In this document: piece after piece, positions 6,461 to 13,829 of the stretch
How the letters are laid out: every line of letters begins with the position of its first letter
How positions within the stretch are numbered: position 1 is the stretch's first letter
Source of the DNA: Spongiactinospora rosea
GTDB lineage: Bacteria; Actinomycetota; Actinomycetes; Streptosporangiales; Streptosporangiaceae
DNA length: 64,000 nt
Reading direction: 5' to 3'
Assembly: GCF_003315795.1 (NCBI RefSeq)
Contig: NZ_QMEY01000033.1
Location: forward strand, 28,904 to 92,903
Position numbers and translations under genes: made by a program
The notes under the pieces: generated by a model
Databases searched by the model: none
Seen by the model: only the letters and a program-made list of their open reading frames with translations
What the model was told of the DNA's origin: nothing

Positions 6461-8515
6461 CTAACCCCGACCGGCGGGCGGTGCGACGGCTTCGGCGGAA
6501 CTCTCATCATCGCCGGGCGGTTCGTCCACCGGGCGCTGATCGGTGGGCGTGGGCTCCTCCGCGCACGGCGGCCCGGTGAGCAGGGCCTCTCTGACCTCGG
6601 GGCCGCCCTTGGCCGCGCGGTCGGTGGACACCAGGACGCCCAGGTGGGCCCGTTCGCCGCAGGGTACGTCGCCGAGCGGGTTCTTGATCTCCACGGTGTA
6701 CTCGGTGCGCCCGCGCAGGATCCGGCGGTCCGTGCGCAGGGTGCGGGCCGCGCCTTCGCCGTCGCGGCGGGTGTAGGCCACGGTCAGGCGTACCGGGCCG
6801 GGACCGCCGGTCGTGACGCGGAGACTGCCCGCCGAACCGTCCCAGGCGACCACCTGCGCCTCCCGCACGGCGGGCGGCGGGCACGCGTCCCCTCGTACGA
6901 CGGCCGTCCGGGACGCGGTGCCCCCGCCCGGCACGGCCGTCACGGTCAGCCGCCGGTAGACCGTCGTGTCGCACGCCGGGCGGGCGAACGGATGGGTGAG
7001 GACCCGGGTGTAGGCGCTCGCCCCGGCGAGGGTGAACGTACGCGGCGGGGCGGTGGTCAGCCGGTCGGGCGCGGGGCCTTCGGCGAACAGCGCGGCCACG
7101 GTCACGCTGCCCCGGGTGGACGCGGAAAGGCTCAGCGTCCCCCGGCCGCCGTCGAAGGCGGCGATGCGTAACCCCTTGACCGTGTGCGCGGGCGCCGGAG
7201 TGCCGCTGGCGCTCACCGGACGCGGTTCGGTGGGGGCGGCCGTCCATACGGCCCGCGGGCTCCGCTCGCCCTGCCCGGTGGTGGTGGCGGTGGGCGTGGC
7301 CCTGGCGTCCCGCTCCTCACCGGGGGGACGCTCGGGGGACTGGCCGCGCGGCTCGCGCGGCGGCGTGGCCAGGAAGGTGTCGGGGGTGCCGTCGGCGGCC
7401 AGCAGGATCACGGTGACCGCGGCGGCGGCCATCCCGGCGGCCACGGCGAGCCGCGGCCGCGCTCCGAGAGCCTGCGAGGCCCGCCGCGTACGCCGCCGCC
7501 CCCCGGACCCGGTGATCCGGCCGAGGAGCAGCGCGATCCGCGATGGCCGCCGCCGTTCGGCGGCGCGGGAGCCGTGCTTCGGCCCGCCGTCGCGGGGATG
7601 CGGCTCGCTCCGGTCGCCGATCGTGGGGCGCTCACCATCGCGGGGGTGCGGCCCTGTGAGCCTGCCGAGGAGCAGGGTGACGCGGGAAGGTCGTCGCCGG
7701 TCGGTGGCCGTGCGGGCGCGGGGGAGGGGGCCCGCCAGGGGGAAGCGCAGGGCCAGTGTCGTCGCCAGTTCGGCCAGGTGACGCCGCCCCCGCTTGTCCC
7801 ACTCGGGGCCGTAGGCGGCGCGTGCGGCGGCGTCCAGCGCCGTGGCGTGCGCGCGGGCGTTCGCCGGGCGCGGTTCCGGGTCGCCCGACAGCCCGGCCGC
7901 GACCGCGTCCCGTACCGAGCCCGGGACCTTGCGCAGGGTCTCCTCCTGCGGCGGGCCGCCGGTCAGGCACTCCACCAGCGCGCAGGTGACGGCGTGCAGG
8001 TCCGCGGCGGCCTCCCCGGCCGCCAGGCCGTCCGGCAGGGGGTACGGCGGAGCGCTCCCGGGCGGCGTCAGCCCGAAGTCCGCGATCTTGACCGTCCCGT
8101 CCGCCTGGACCAGGACGTTCTCCGGCTTGAACGAGCGGTGCGCGATCCCCAGGTCGTGGGCCGTGGCCAGACCCGCGAGGCACCCGTTGACCAGGAAGAG
8201 CGCGGCCTCCGGACTCATCGTGCGGTGCTCGTCCAGGATCGCGCGCAGCGAGACCCCGTCGACCAGCTCCGTCACCAGGGCCGCGCTCGTCCGCGTCTCG
8301 ACGTACTCGTGCATCCGCACCACATGCGGGTCGTCCAGCCCGACCAGGTGGCGCGCCTCCGCACGGAAGCGGGCCAGGAACGCGGGGTCCGCCCACAGCA
8401 GCGGACGCAGGAACCTGATCGCGACGTAGGCTCCGGTCGCCGTGTACGTCGCCAGCACGACCCGCCCGGCCGCGCCACTGCCCAACTGGCGTACTTCCTC
8501 ATACCCGGATACCAT
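6461..8515 (-). CDS. Membrane-anchored Ser/Thr kinase-fold protein, predicted pseudokinase
   Basis: 684 residues from ATG 8515, which has a GGGGGG ribosome site; an upstream GTG at 8578 has none. The kinase fold spans about 1-240: G-loop GSGAAG (12-17), VAIR in place of VAIK (R34), HRSFKPEN in place of HRDxKPxN (S128), and an intact DFG (146-148). Loss of both the beta-3 lysine and the catalytic aspartate predicts little or no phosphotransfer. A Pro/Arg linker contains a duplicated motif (about 272-290 and 320-337), a membrane helix lies at about 356-373, and the C-terminal ~300 residues form an extracellular region with two similar beta-rich units. It may be an ATP-binding or scaffold sensor. 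It precedes the sialidase on the same strand. Confidence 0.85.
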   Translation of the reverse strand: MVSGYEEVRQLGSGAAGRVVLATYTATGAYVAIRFLRPLLWADPAFLARFRAEARHLVGLDDPHVVRMHEYVETRTSAALVTELVDGVSLRAILDEHRTMSPEAALFLVNGCLAGLATAHDLGIAHRSFKPENVLVQADGTVKIADFGLTPPGSAPPYPLPDGLAAGEAAADLHAVTCALVECLTGGPPQEETLRKVPGSVRDAVAAGLSGDPEPRPANARAHATALDAAARAAYGPEWDKRGRRHLAELATTLALRFPLAGPLPRARTATDRRRPSRVTLLLGRLTGPHPRDGERPTIGDRSEPHPRDGGPKHGSRAAERRRPSRIALLLGRITGSGGRRRTRRASQALGARPRLAVAAGMAAAAVTVILLAADGTPDTFLATPPREPRGQSPERPPGEERDARATPTATTTGQGERSPRAVWTAAPTEPRPVSASGTPAPAHTVKGLRIAAFDGGRGTLSLSASTRGSVTVAALFAEGPAPDRLTTAPPRTFTLAGASAYTRVLTHPFARPACDTTVYRRLTVTAVPGGGTASRTAVVRGDACPPPAVREAQVVAWDGSAGSLRVTTGGPGPVRLTVAYTRRDGEGAARTLRTDRRILRGRTEYTVEIKNPLGDVPCGERAHLGVLVSTDRAAKGGPEVREALLTGPPCAEEPTPTDQRPVDEPPGDDESSAEAVAPPAGRG

Positions 8516-8753
8516 CCGCCCCCCTATCGAGTACTGCGCCACAAATTTGACGGTCTCACCCCGGGGGTCGGTTGTCACGGAAGCCGATATTTAGCTATTT
8601 GTCGCCACACCTAATCGGCGCCCGGCGGCCATCTGAACGGCCCTACAACATGATCGCCGCCGCCCGCGAATACGCGAGCGGCGGCGATATCAGTGAAGAT
8701 GGAAGTGATATGTGTGATCTAAGTGGTGCGAGTGATGAGAGGGGACCGGCCGA

Positions 8754-8954
8754 TCATCGGCCCAGGTCGTACTCCCCGCTCTTGACGCCCGCGACGAACG
8801 CCCCCCACTCCGCGGGGGTGAACCGCAGCTCACCGCCACCGGGGCGCTTGGAGTCGCGGACGCCGACGGCGCCGCTCGCGACGGAAACCTCCACGCAGTT
8901 TCCGCCACCGCTGTAGGAGCTCTTGACCCAGCCTTCTCTCGCGAACTCGTTCAC
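8754..8954 (-). CDS. DUF397 protein
   Basis: 66 residues of the typical DUF397 type: W-x-K-SSYS in GWVKSSYSGGGNCVEV, then VRDSKRPGGGELRFTP and WGAFVAGVKSGEYD. The GTG start at 8954 is preceded by AAAGGG at good spacing; a longer frame would run into the upstream gene. DUF397 proteins are small partners encoded beside XRE-DUF5753 regulators in streptomycetes and relatives, and some act as toxin- or antitoxin-like modulators in development. Here it sits 20 bp downstream of such a regulator. Confidence 0.9.
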   Translation of the reverse strand: MNEFAREGWVKSSYSGGGNCVEVSVASGAVGVRDSKRPGGGELRFTPAEWGAFVAGVKSGEYDLGR

Positions 8955-8974
8955 GTGTGCCCTTTCCCAAACGG

Positions 8975-9820
8975 TTAGACGAGACTGTCTGTCATATCGC
9001 GGATCAGATTCGCCGAGTCGCCCGTGTTCAACGCGGACGCCCGCAGGTGGTCGAACACCAGCGTGGCGCGCCGCGTCTCCTCGGGTTCCTCCAGGTACAC
9101 GCATCCCATGAGATGCTCCAGATAGAGCACGTCCGGGTATCCGTCGAACGTCAGCAGTACGAACGAGCCGTCGATCGCCGCGTGCACCCCCGCGCTGAAC
9201 GGGAGCACCTGAAGCGACACGTTGGCCAGTTCGCCCAGCTCAAGCAGCCGCCGAAGCTGGGCGCGCATGATGGCCGGGCCGCCGACGACACGGCGCAGCG
9301 CCGCCTCCTCGACGATCTGCCAGACGTTCAGCGGACTGGTGCCGGCGGTCAGCCGTGCCTGCCGCCCGAGCCGTACGCGCACGGCCCGGTCCGCCTCCTC
9401 CGAACTCACCTGCCGCGATCCGAGCAGCACGGCGCGCGCGTAGTCCCCGGTCTGGAACAGGCCGGGGATCACTTGCGCGTCGTAGCCACGATAGGTCGCC
9501 GCCTCCGCCTCGAAGCCGAGGAACTGGGTGAACCCCGTTTTGAGCACTGCGCGGTAGGGGTGCCACCACCCCTGCCTGCGAGCCTCACGCGCGAGCCGTA
9601 CCAGTTCGGTGCGCTCTTCGGCGGTGACGGTGTAGATCTCGCACAGTTCCATCACCTCGCCCGAGGTGATGCGCATGCGCGCGTTCTCCATCCGGCTGAT
9701 CTTGGACTGGTCCCAGCCTGCCAGGCGTGCCGCCTGTTCGCCGCTGAGCCCGGCCGCCTCCCGGATGCGCCGGATCTCATGCGCGAGACGCCTGCCACGA
9801 ACCGTGGGTACGTAGGCCAT
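8975..9820 (-). CDS. XRE regulator with DUF5753 ligand domain
   Basis: 281 residues from ATG 9820, which has GGAG six bases upstream. Residues 1-70 form a Cro/C1-type helix-turn-helix (LSGEQAARLAGWDQSKISRMEN), and the rest matches DUF5753 (GYDAQVIPGLFQTGDYARAVL ... LYLEHLMGCVYLEEPEE). This is the common actinomycete regulator coupled to a DUF397 gene and divergent from a HATPase protein, the arrangement seen here. It acts in the cytosol as a DNA-binding regulator; its ligand and targets are unknown. Confidence 0.92.
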   Translation of the reverse strand: MAYVPTVRGRRLAHEIRRIREAAGLSGEQAARLAGWDQSKISRMENARMRITSGEVMELCEIYTVTAEERTELVRLAREARRQGWWHPYRAVLKTGFTQFLGFEAEAATYRGYDAQVIPGLFQTGDYARAVLLGSRQVSSEEADRAVRVRLGRQARLTAGTSPLNVWQIVEEAALRRVVGGPAIMRAQLRRLLELGELANVSLQVLPFSAGVHAAIDGSFVLLTFDGYPDVLYLEHLMGCVYLEEPEETRRATLVFDHLRASALNTGDSANLIRDMTDSLV

Positions 9821-9939
9821 TGCTTCTCCGCATAATGTTCCGATTTCCCTTGCGGCACCCGAGCTGCCGCGACAAGGTGTAACCATACGACTACGGAACC
9901 TGTACGGGGGCGGGTTTCGACGAGTCCGAGGGGGAGGCC

Positions 9940-10377
9940 ATGTCCAGGGCAAGGTTGCTGGGATCACTAGACATCCCGGGTACGGCCGCCGCCCCCGCGC
10001 ATGCGCGGAGCTACCTGCGCACGATCCTCGATCCCACCCTGCACGCGCTCGACGCGATCGCCGACGTGACCCTGCTGACCAGCGAATTGGTCACCAACGC
10101 GGTCGTCCACACCGCCTCGGGCGACGGCGGCAAGGTGACCGTCAGCGTGATGGAGTTCCCCGGTGGGGGCATCCTGGTCCAGGTCGCCGACGAGGGCGGG
10201 CCGACGCGCCCGACCCCGCGGGCGCCCGACGACGAGTTCGACCTGCACGGCCGTGGCCTGCGGCTGGTCGACGCGCTGGCGGCGACCTGGGGTCACCAGC
10301 GCGACGGCGTCGGCACCACCACGTGGTTCATGGTGGACGCGGGCGAGGTACAGGTCGAGCGGCGGGACGCCTCGTGA
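9940..10377 (+). CDS. HATPase_c anti-sigma/regulatory ATP-binding protein
   Basis: 145 residues with a GHKL ATPase fold like SpoIIAB/RsbW: N-box LLTSELVTNAVVH, G1 box VADEGGP and G2-like HGRGLRLVDALAATWG. Such stand-alone domains bind ATP and either sequester sigma factors or modulate XRE-DUF5753 partners. GGGGAGG lies just upstream of the ATG. It is divergent from the XRE-DUF5753 gene across 119 bp that must hold both promoters, so the three genes form one regulatory unit. No sigma-factor gene is adjacent. Confidence 0.88.
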   Translation: MSRARLLGSLDIPGTAAAPAHARSYLRTILDPTLHALDAIADVTLLTSELVTNAVVHTASGDGGKVTVSVMEFPGGGILVQVADEGGPTRPTPRAPDDEFDLHGRGLRLVDALAATWGHQRDGVGTTTWFMVDAGEVQVERRDAS

Positions 10378-10389
10378 GGCCCGATCCGG

Positions 10390-11046
10390 TCACACAGAGT
10401 GACCGTCGGCGGCGCGGGAAGGGCCGAGCAGTCTGCTCGACTCCGACTCCTGGGCCAGCCGGCGCAGTACGTCGAAGAGCCGCCCGTACAGCACCGTGCC
10501 GATCACCAGATGCTCGACGGCGGCGTCCCGCGGCCCCTCGAACGGCACCCCGGCCAGCTCGTGCTCGGCCAGCGCGTGCGCGGCCCGCGCATAGGGCAGC
10601 ACCGCCTCCGGGTCTGTGGCCATGCCGAGCCGGTCCAGCGTCAGCAGGCTCTGGGCCAGCTCGTCCAGGGCGGGCGCGTCCGGGTTGATCGACCAGCCGA
10701 GGTCGCCGGTCAGCGTACGGGCCCGGTCGCGGGCCTCCCGCCAGGCGGTCTCGTCGGCGTCGGGCTCGACGTCCGGGGCGAGCGCGTAGTGCGCGGTGCC
10801 GAGCATGTGGTGCACCGGCAGGTCCTCGTCCTGCACGGCGGCGACCACCTTGCGGATGGCGGCCACCGGCAGCCGCCCCACCTCGATCAGCGCCCGGATC
10901 AGCCGGAGCCTGCGCAGGTGGTCCTCGTCGTAGACGGCCCGGGTGGCGGACGTCTGCTCGCCCTGCGGGAGCAGGCCCTCGCGCAGGTAGTACTTGATCG
11001 TCGGGATGGGCACCTGCGACCGCGCGCTCAGTTCGGAGATCCGCAT
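10390..11046 (-). CDS. MerR-family regulator
   Basis: 218 residues with an N-terminal MerR winged helix (MRISELSARSQVPIPTIKYYLREGLL) and dimer helix (LRLIRALIEVGRLPVAAIRKVV), followed by a larger C-terminal helical domain that may bind a ligand; no metal-binding Cys cluster is visible. It starts 15 bp after the kinase gene's stop, so it may be read from that transcript as well as from its own promoter. An inverted repeat covers its immediate upstream region, suggesting autoregulation. The operon placement hints, weakly, at a link with amino-sugar metabolism. Confidence 0.85.
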   Translation of the reverse strand: MRISELSARSQVPIPTIKYYLREGLLPQGEQTSATRAVYDEDHLRRLRLIRALIEVGRLPVAAIRKVVAAVQDEDLPVHHMLGTAHYALAPDVEPDADETAWREARDRARTLTGDLGWSINPDAPALDELAQSLLTLDRLGMATDPEAVLPYARAAHALAEHELAGVPFEGPRDAAVEHLVIGTVLYGRLFDVLRRLAQESESSRLLGPSRAADGHSV

Positions 11047-11047
11047 T

Positions 11048-11066
11048 GTTAGATAGTAGCGCTAAC
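11048..11066. promoter_or_regulatory. Inverted repeat, candidate MerR operator
   Basis: GTTAG at 11048-11052 and CTAAC at 11062-11066 form a 19-bp inverted repeat directly upstream of the MerR start codon and overlapping the kinase stop codon. It contains the smaller palindrome TAGCGCTA (11057-11064). Confidence 0.45.
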
Positions 11067-12072
11067 CAACCCCTGTGCCGCCGGTGAAGACGTCGTGCGC
11101 GGGCGCGTCGCGTTCGCCCAGGATGTCCAGCGCGGCCAGCCAGGCCGCCGCGCCCGCGCCGTCGGCGGCGACCGTGACCGGGGCGTCCCAGCGTTCGCGT
11201 AGCAGGGCGTGCACGGCCCGCCGTACCGGACCATGGCTGGTCAGCACACTTCCCGCCAGGACGATGGGGGTGCGCGCGCCGGGCGGGCGCACGCTCGCCA
11301 CCGTGCCGGTGAGCAGCCGCGCCGCCTCCGCCACGATCTCCAGCGCCATCTCGTCGCCCGCCTCGGCCGCCCGGCTCACCAGCGGGGCCAGCCTGGCCAG
11401 CTCGATCGGCGGGCGGGCCTGGGCGGCGGCGATCACCGGTCCGGCCGCGCCTCTGCCGGTGCCCGCGGGCTCGGTACCGAGGATCGCGCGGACGACCATG
11501 CCGGTCAGCGGCCCCGGTGGATCGCCCGCGGCCATGGCGTGCACCACGCGCCTGGCGGCCTGGTGGCCGATCCAGTGGCCCGAGCCGAGGTCGCCGAACA
11601 GCCAGCCGAGGCCGTCGGCGACGGCCCCCAGGTCCCGCCCGGCCACCGCCGCCGCGATCGCGCCGGTACCGGCCAGCAGTACGTGGCCGTCCGGCTCCGG
11701 GGTGCCCGCGGCGAAGGCCACCAGTACGTCGTCGATCGCGGTCACCGGCCCGGCGGCCCCCAGGGCCTCCCAGATGCCGGTGAAGGCCGCGCGTCCCTCG
11801 CCGTGGTACAGCGGGCCGCCCCCGGCGATCCCGGCCACCCCGCCGAGCACCCGCGGCCGGCCGTACTCCCGCGCGTAGGCGTCCAGCGCCTCGCCCGCCG
11901 CCGCGGCCATGGCGGCGCAGGCCACGGAGACCCCGTGCGCGCTGGGGTTGCCGGGGCCCGCGACCCCGCGGGCGAGCCGGGAGCCGTCGAGCGCGGCGGC
12001 CACCGCCCGGGTGTTGGAGCCGCCCACGTCCAGGCCCAGCACCACACCGTCTAGAGCGCGTTCCTCAGACAT
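11062..12072 (-). CDS. N-acetylglucosamine kinase-like, BadF/BadG family
   Basis: 336 residues of the ASKHA sugar-kinase fold: phosphate-1 motif LGLDVGGSNTRAV near the N-terminus, phosphate-2 LLAGTGAIAAAV, and the adenosine-side loop FGDLGSGHWIG. This BadF-type family includes eukaryotic-type N-acetylglucosamine kinases and glucosamine kinases, and the neighbouring NgcEFG importer and SIS proteins support an amino-sugar substrate. Start ATG 12072 has AGGA upstream; the longer frame to 12108 lacks support. It is divergent from the RpiR regulator, sharing an 80-bp promoter region, and is followed by the MerR gene. GlcNAc versus GlcN or MurNAc cannot be decided from sequence. Confidence 0.8.
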   Translation of the reverse strand: MSEERALDGVVLGLDVGGSNTRAVAAALDGSRLARGVAGPGNPSAHGVSVACAAMAAAAGEALDAYAREYGRPRVLGGVAGIAGGGPLYHGEGRAAFTGIWEALGAAGPVTAIDDVLVAFAAGTPEPDGHVLLAGTGAIAAAVAGRDLGAVADGLGWLFGDLGSGHWIGHQAARRVVHAMAAGDPPGPLTGMVVRAILGTEPAGTGRGAAGPVIAAAQARPPIELARLAPLVSRAAEAGDEMALEIVAEAARLLTGTVASVRPPGARTPIVLAGSVLTSHGPVRRAVHALLRERWDAPVTVAADGAGAAAWLAALDILGERDAPAHDVFTGGTGVG

Positions 12073-12088
12073 GACCACATCCTGGGAC

Positions 12089-12117
12089 TTGACTCCTGGC
12101 GAACGCAAGAATAATTT
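12089..12117 (+). promoter_or_regulatory. Sigma-70-type promoter of the amino-sugar operon
   Basis: TTGACT (12089-12094), a 17-bp spacer, then TAATTT (12112-12117), ahead of the RpiR gene. Downstream, CCAATCGTC/CCAATCGTG is a tandem repeat and TTTCA...TGAAA an inverted repeat before the start codon, possible binding sites for the RpiR protein. Confidence 0.55.
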
Positions 12118-12151
12118 TCATCCAATCGTCCCAATCGTGAAAGGAATGCTT

Positions 12152-13024
12152 GTGGCCGGAGGGGTGCTCGGACGCATCCAGGCCGAGCTGCCCGGTCTGC
12201 CCGAGGCGCTGCGGCGCGTCGGGGAGCTGATCCTCGCGGATCCGGGGGAGGCGGCACGCTCGACGATCATCACGCTCGCCGAGCGGAGCGGCAGCTCTCC
12301 CGCGACCGTGACCAGGTTCTGCAGGGTGTTCGGCTTCGCCGGATACGCCGAGCTGCGGGTCAGCCTGGCCACCGAGACCGGCAGGGCGGCCCAGGCCAAC
12401 TGGGGCCGGGGCGTGGGCCGGGACATCGGGCCCACCGACCCGCTGGACACCGCGATCGAGACGATGGCCGCGTCCGACTCGCGGCTGATCCAGGAGACCG
12501 CCGCCCAGCTCGACACCGACATGGTGGCCAAGGTGGCCGAGGCCATCGTGTCCGCCCGCCGGGTGCTGCTGTTCGGGGTGTCCATCAGCGGGGCGGTCGC
12601 GGGCATGCTGGAGGCGCGGCTGCGCCGGATCAGCATCCCCTGCTGGAGCCACACCGACGCGCACGAGGCGCTGGCCGACGCCTCACTGCTCGCCGCCCAG
12701 GACGTCGCCATCGGCATCTCGCACCGGGGCCGCACCCGGGAGGTGCTGGAGGCGCTGGCCGAGGCGGGCGCGCACGGCGCGACGCTGGTCGCGGTGACGT
12801 CGTTCGCCAGGTCGCCGCTCGCCGAGCTGTCGGACCTGGTGCTCACCACAGCGGGCCGGGACATCAAGACCTTCCGCCCGGGCGGGCTGGCCGCCGTCCA
12901 CTCCCAGCTCTTCGTGCTCGACGCGGTCTACGTGGCGGTCGCCCAGCGCACCTACGAGCGGTCCAGGGACGCCTACGAGCTGACCATCAACGCGGTCGAG
13001 AGCCACCGTGTCGAAAGGGGTTGA
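12152..13024 (+). CDS. RpiR/MurR-family regulator (HTH + SIS)
   Basis: About 290 residues: an N-terminal HTH_6 domain (LAERSGSSPATVTRFCRVFGFAGYAELR) and a C-terminal SIS sugar-phosphate domain (RRVLLFGVSISGAVAGMLEARL ... DVAIGISHRGRTREVLEAL). Such regulators respond to phosphosugars such as GlcNAc-6-P or MurNAc-6-P. The start is taken as GTG 12152 because AAAGGA sits six bases upstream; the open frame extends further but reaches back into the divergent kinase gene. It is first in a same-strand run with the SIS protein and NgcEFG, seven bases from the next gene, so it most likely controls that operon. Confidence 0.85.
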   Translation: MAGGVLGRIQAELPGLPEALRRVGELILADPGEAARSTIITLAERSGSSPATVTRFCRVFGFAGYAELRVSLATETGRAAQANWGRGVGRDIGPTDPLDTAIETMAASDSRLIQETAAQLDTDMVAKVAEAIVSARRVLLFGVSISGAVAGMLEARLRRISIPCWSHTDAHEALADASLLAAQDVAIGISHRGRTREVLEALAEAGAHGATLVAVTSFARSPLAELSDLVLTTAGRDIKTFRPGGLAAVHSQLFVLDAVYVAVAQRTYERSRDAYELTINAVESHRVERG

Positions 13025-13031
13025 GTAGATC

Positions 13032-13793
13032 GTGGACATCGGCGCCGCCGCCTACGTCGAGCAGATCGAGAAGCTGGTGAGCGAGGTCGCACGGGCCCAG
13101 GCCGAGCCGGTACGCCGGGCCGCCGCCCTCGTGACCGCCGCGCTGCGCGCCGGAGGCGTGGTCAACGCCTTCGGCTCCGGCCACTCCGAGGCCATCGCCA
13201 TGGAGATCGCCGGCCGGGCGGGCGGGCTCGTCCCGACCAACCGGCTCGCGCTGCGCGACGTCGTCGTCTACGGCGGCGAACCGGTGAGCATGCTCACCGC
13301 CGCCAACGCCCGTGAGCTGGAACGCGACCCCACCATCGCGCAGCGGATCTACGACCTGGCGCCGGTGCGGCCGGAGGACGTGTTCGTGCTGATCTCCAGC
13401 TCCGGGGTGAACGGCTCGATCGTGGAACTGGCCGAGATCGTCAAACGCAACGGCCACGGGCTGATCGCGATCACCTCCGTGCGGCACAGCACGGAGATGA
13501 CCTCGCGTCACCCCTCCGGGCACAAGCTGCTCGACCTCGCCGACGTGGTGCTCGACAACGGCGCGCCGTACGGCGACGCGGTCATGCCGCTGCCCGGCGG
13601 CGCCTCCACCGGCGCGGTGTCCACGATCACCTCGGCGCTGCTCGCGCAGATGGTGGTCGCCGAGGTCGTCAGGGAACTGCTGGAGGCGGGGGAGACCCCG
13701 CCCATGTACCGGTCGGTCAACGTGGCCGGCGGCGACGAGCACAACCGCGCGCTGGAGGCCCGCTACGCCGGGCGGATCCGCCGGGGCGCCTGA
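13032..13793 (+). CDS. UPF0309-type SIS-domain protein (possible amino-sugar phosphate lyase)
   Basis: 253 residues, a single SIS domain: GVVNAFGSGHSEAIAMEIAGRAGGL, VFVLISSSGVNGSIVELAE, then ITSVRHSTEMTSRHPSGHKL and the GDAVMPLPGGASTGAVST segment that marks the UPF0309 family. From memory, this family includes Streptomyces coelicolor SCO4393, reported as a GlcNAc-6-phosphate dehydratase (NagS); I could not check this. Location between an RpiR regulator and a GlcNAc-type importer, with a kinase divergent, fits action on a phosphorylated amino sugar. MurNAc-6-P etherase-like activity is an alternative, but the protein is shorter than MurQ. GTG start, AAAGGGG about 11 bases upstream. Confidence 0.75.
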   Translation: MDIGAAAYVEQIEKLVSEVARAQAEPVRRAAALVTAALRAGGVVNAFGSGHSEAIAMEIAGRAGGLVPTNRLALRDVVVYGGEPVSMLTAANARELERDPTIAQRIYDLAPVRPEDVFVLISSSGVNGSIVELAEIVKRNGHGLIAITSVRHSTEMTSRHPSGHKLLDLADVVLDNGAPYGDAVMPLPGGASTGAVSTITSALLAQMVVAEVVRELLEAGETPPMYRSVNVAGGDEHNRALEARYAGRIRRGA

Positions 13794-13829
13794 ACCACCA
13801 GGTCACATCACCACAGGAGGGACCCCACC

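Noticed and set aside
8516..8578. GTG 8578 as start of the pseudokinase
   Set aside because: There is no ribosome site there, and the extra 21 residues lie outside the family's N-lobe; ATG 8515 has a G-run upstream.
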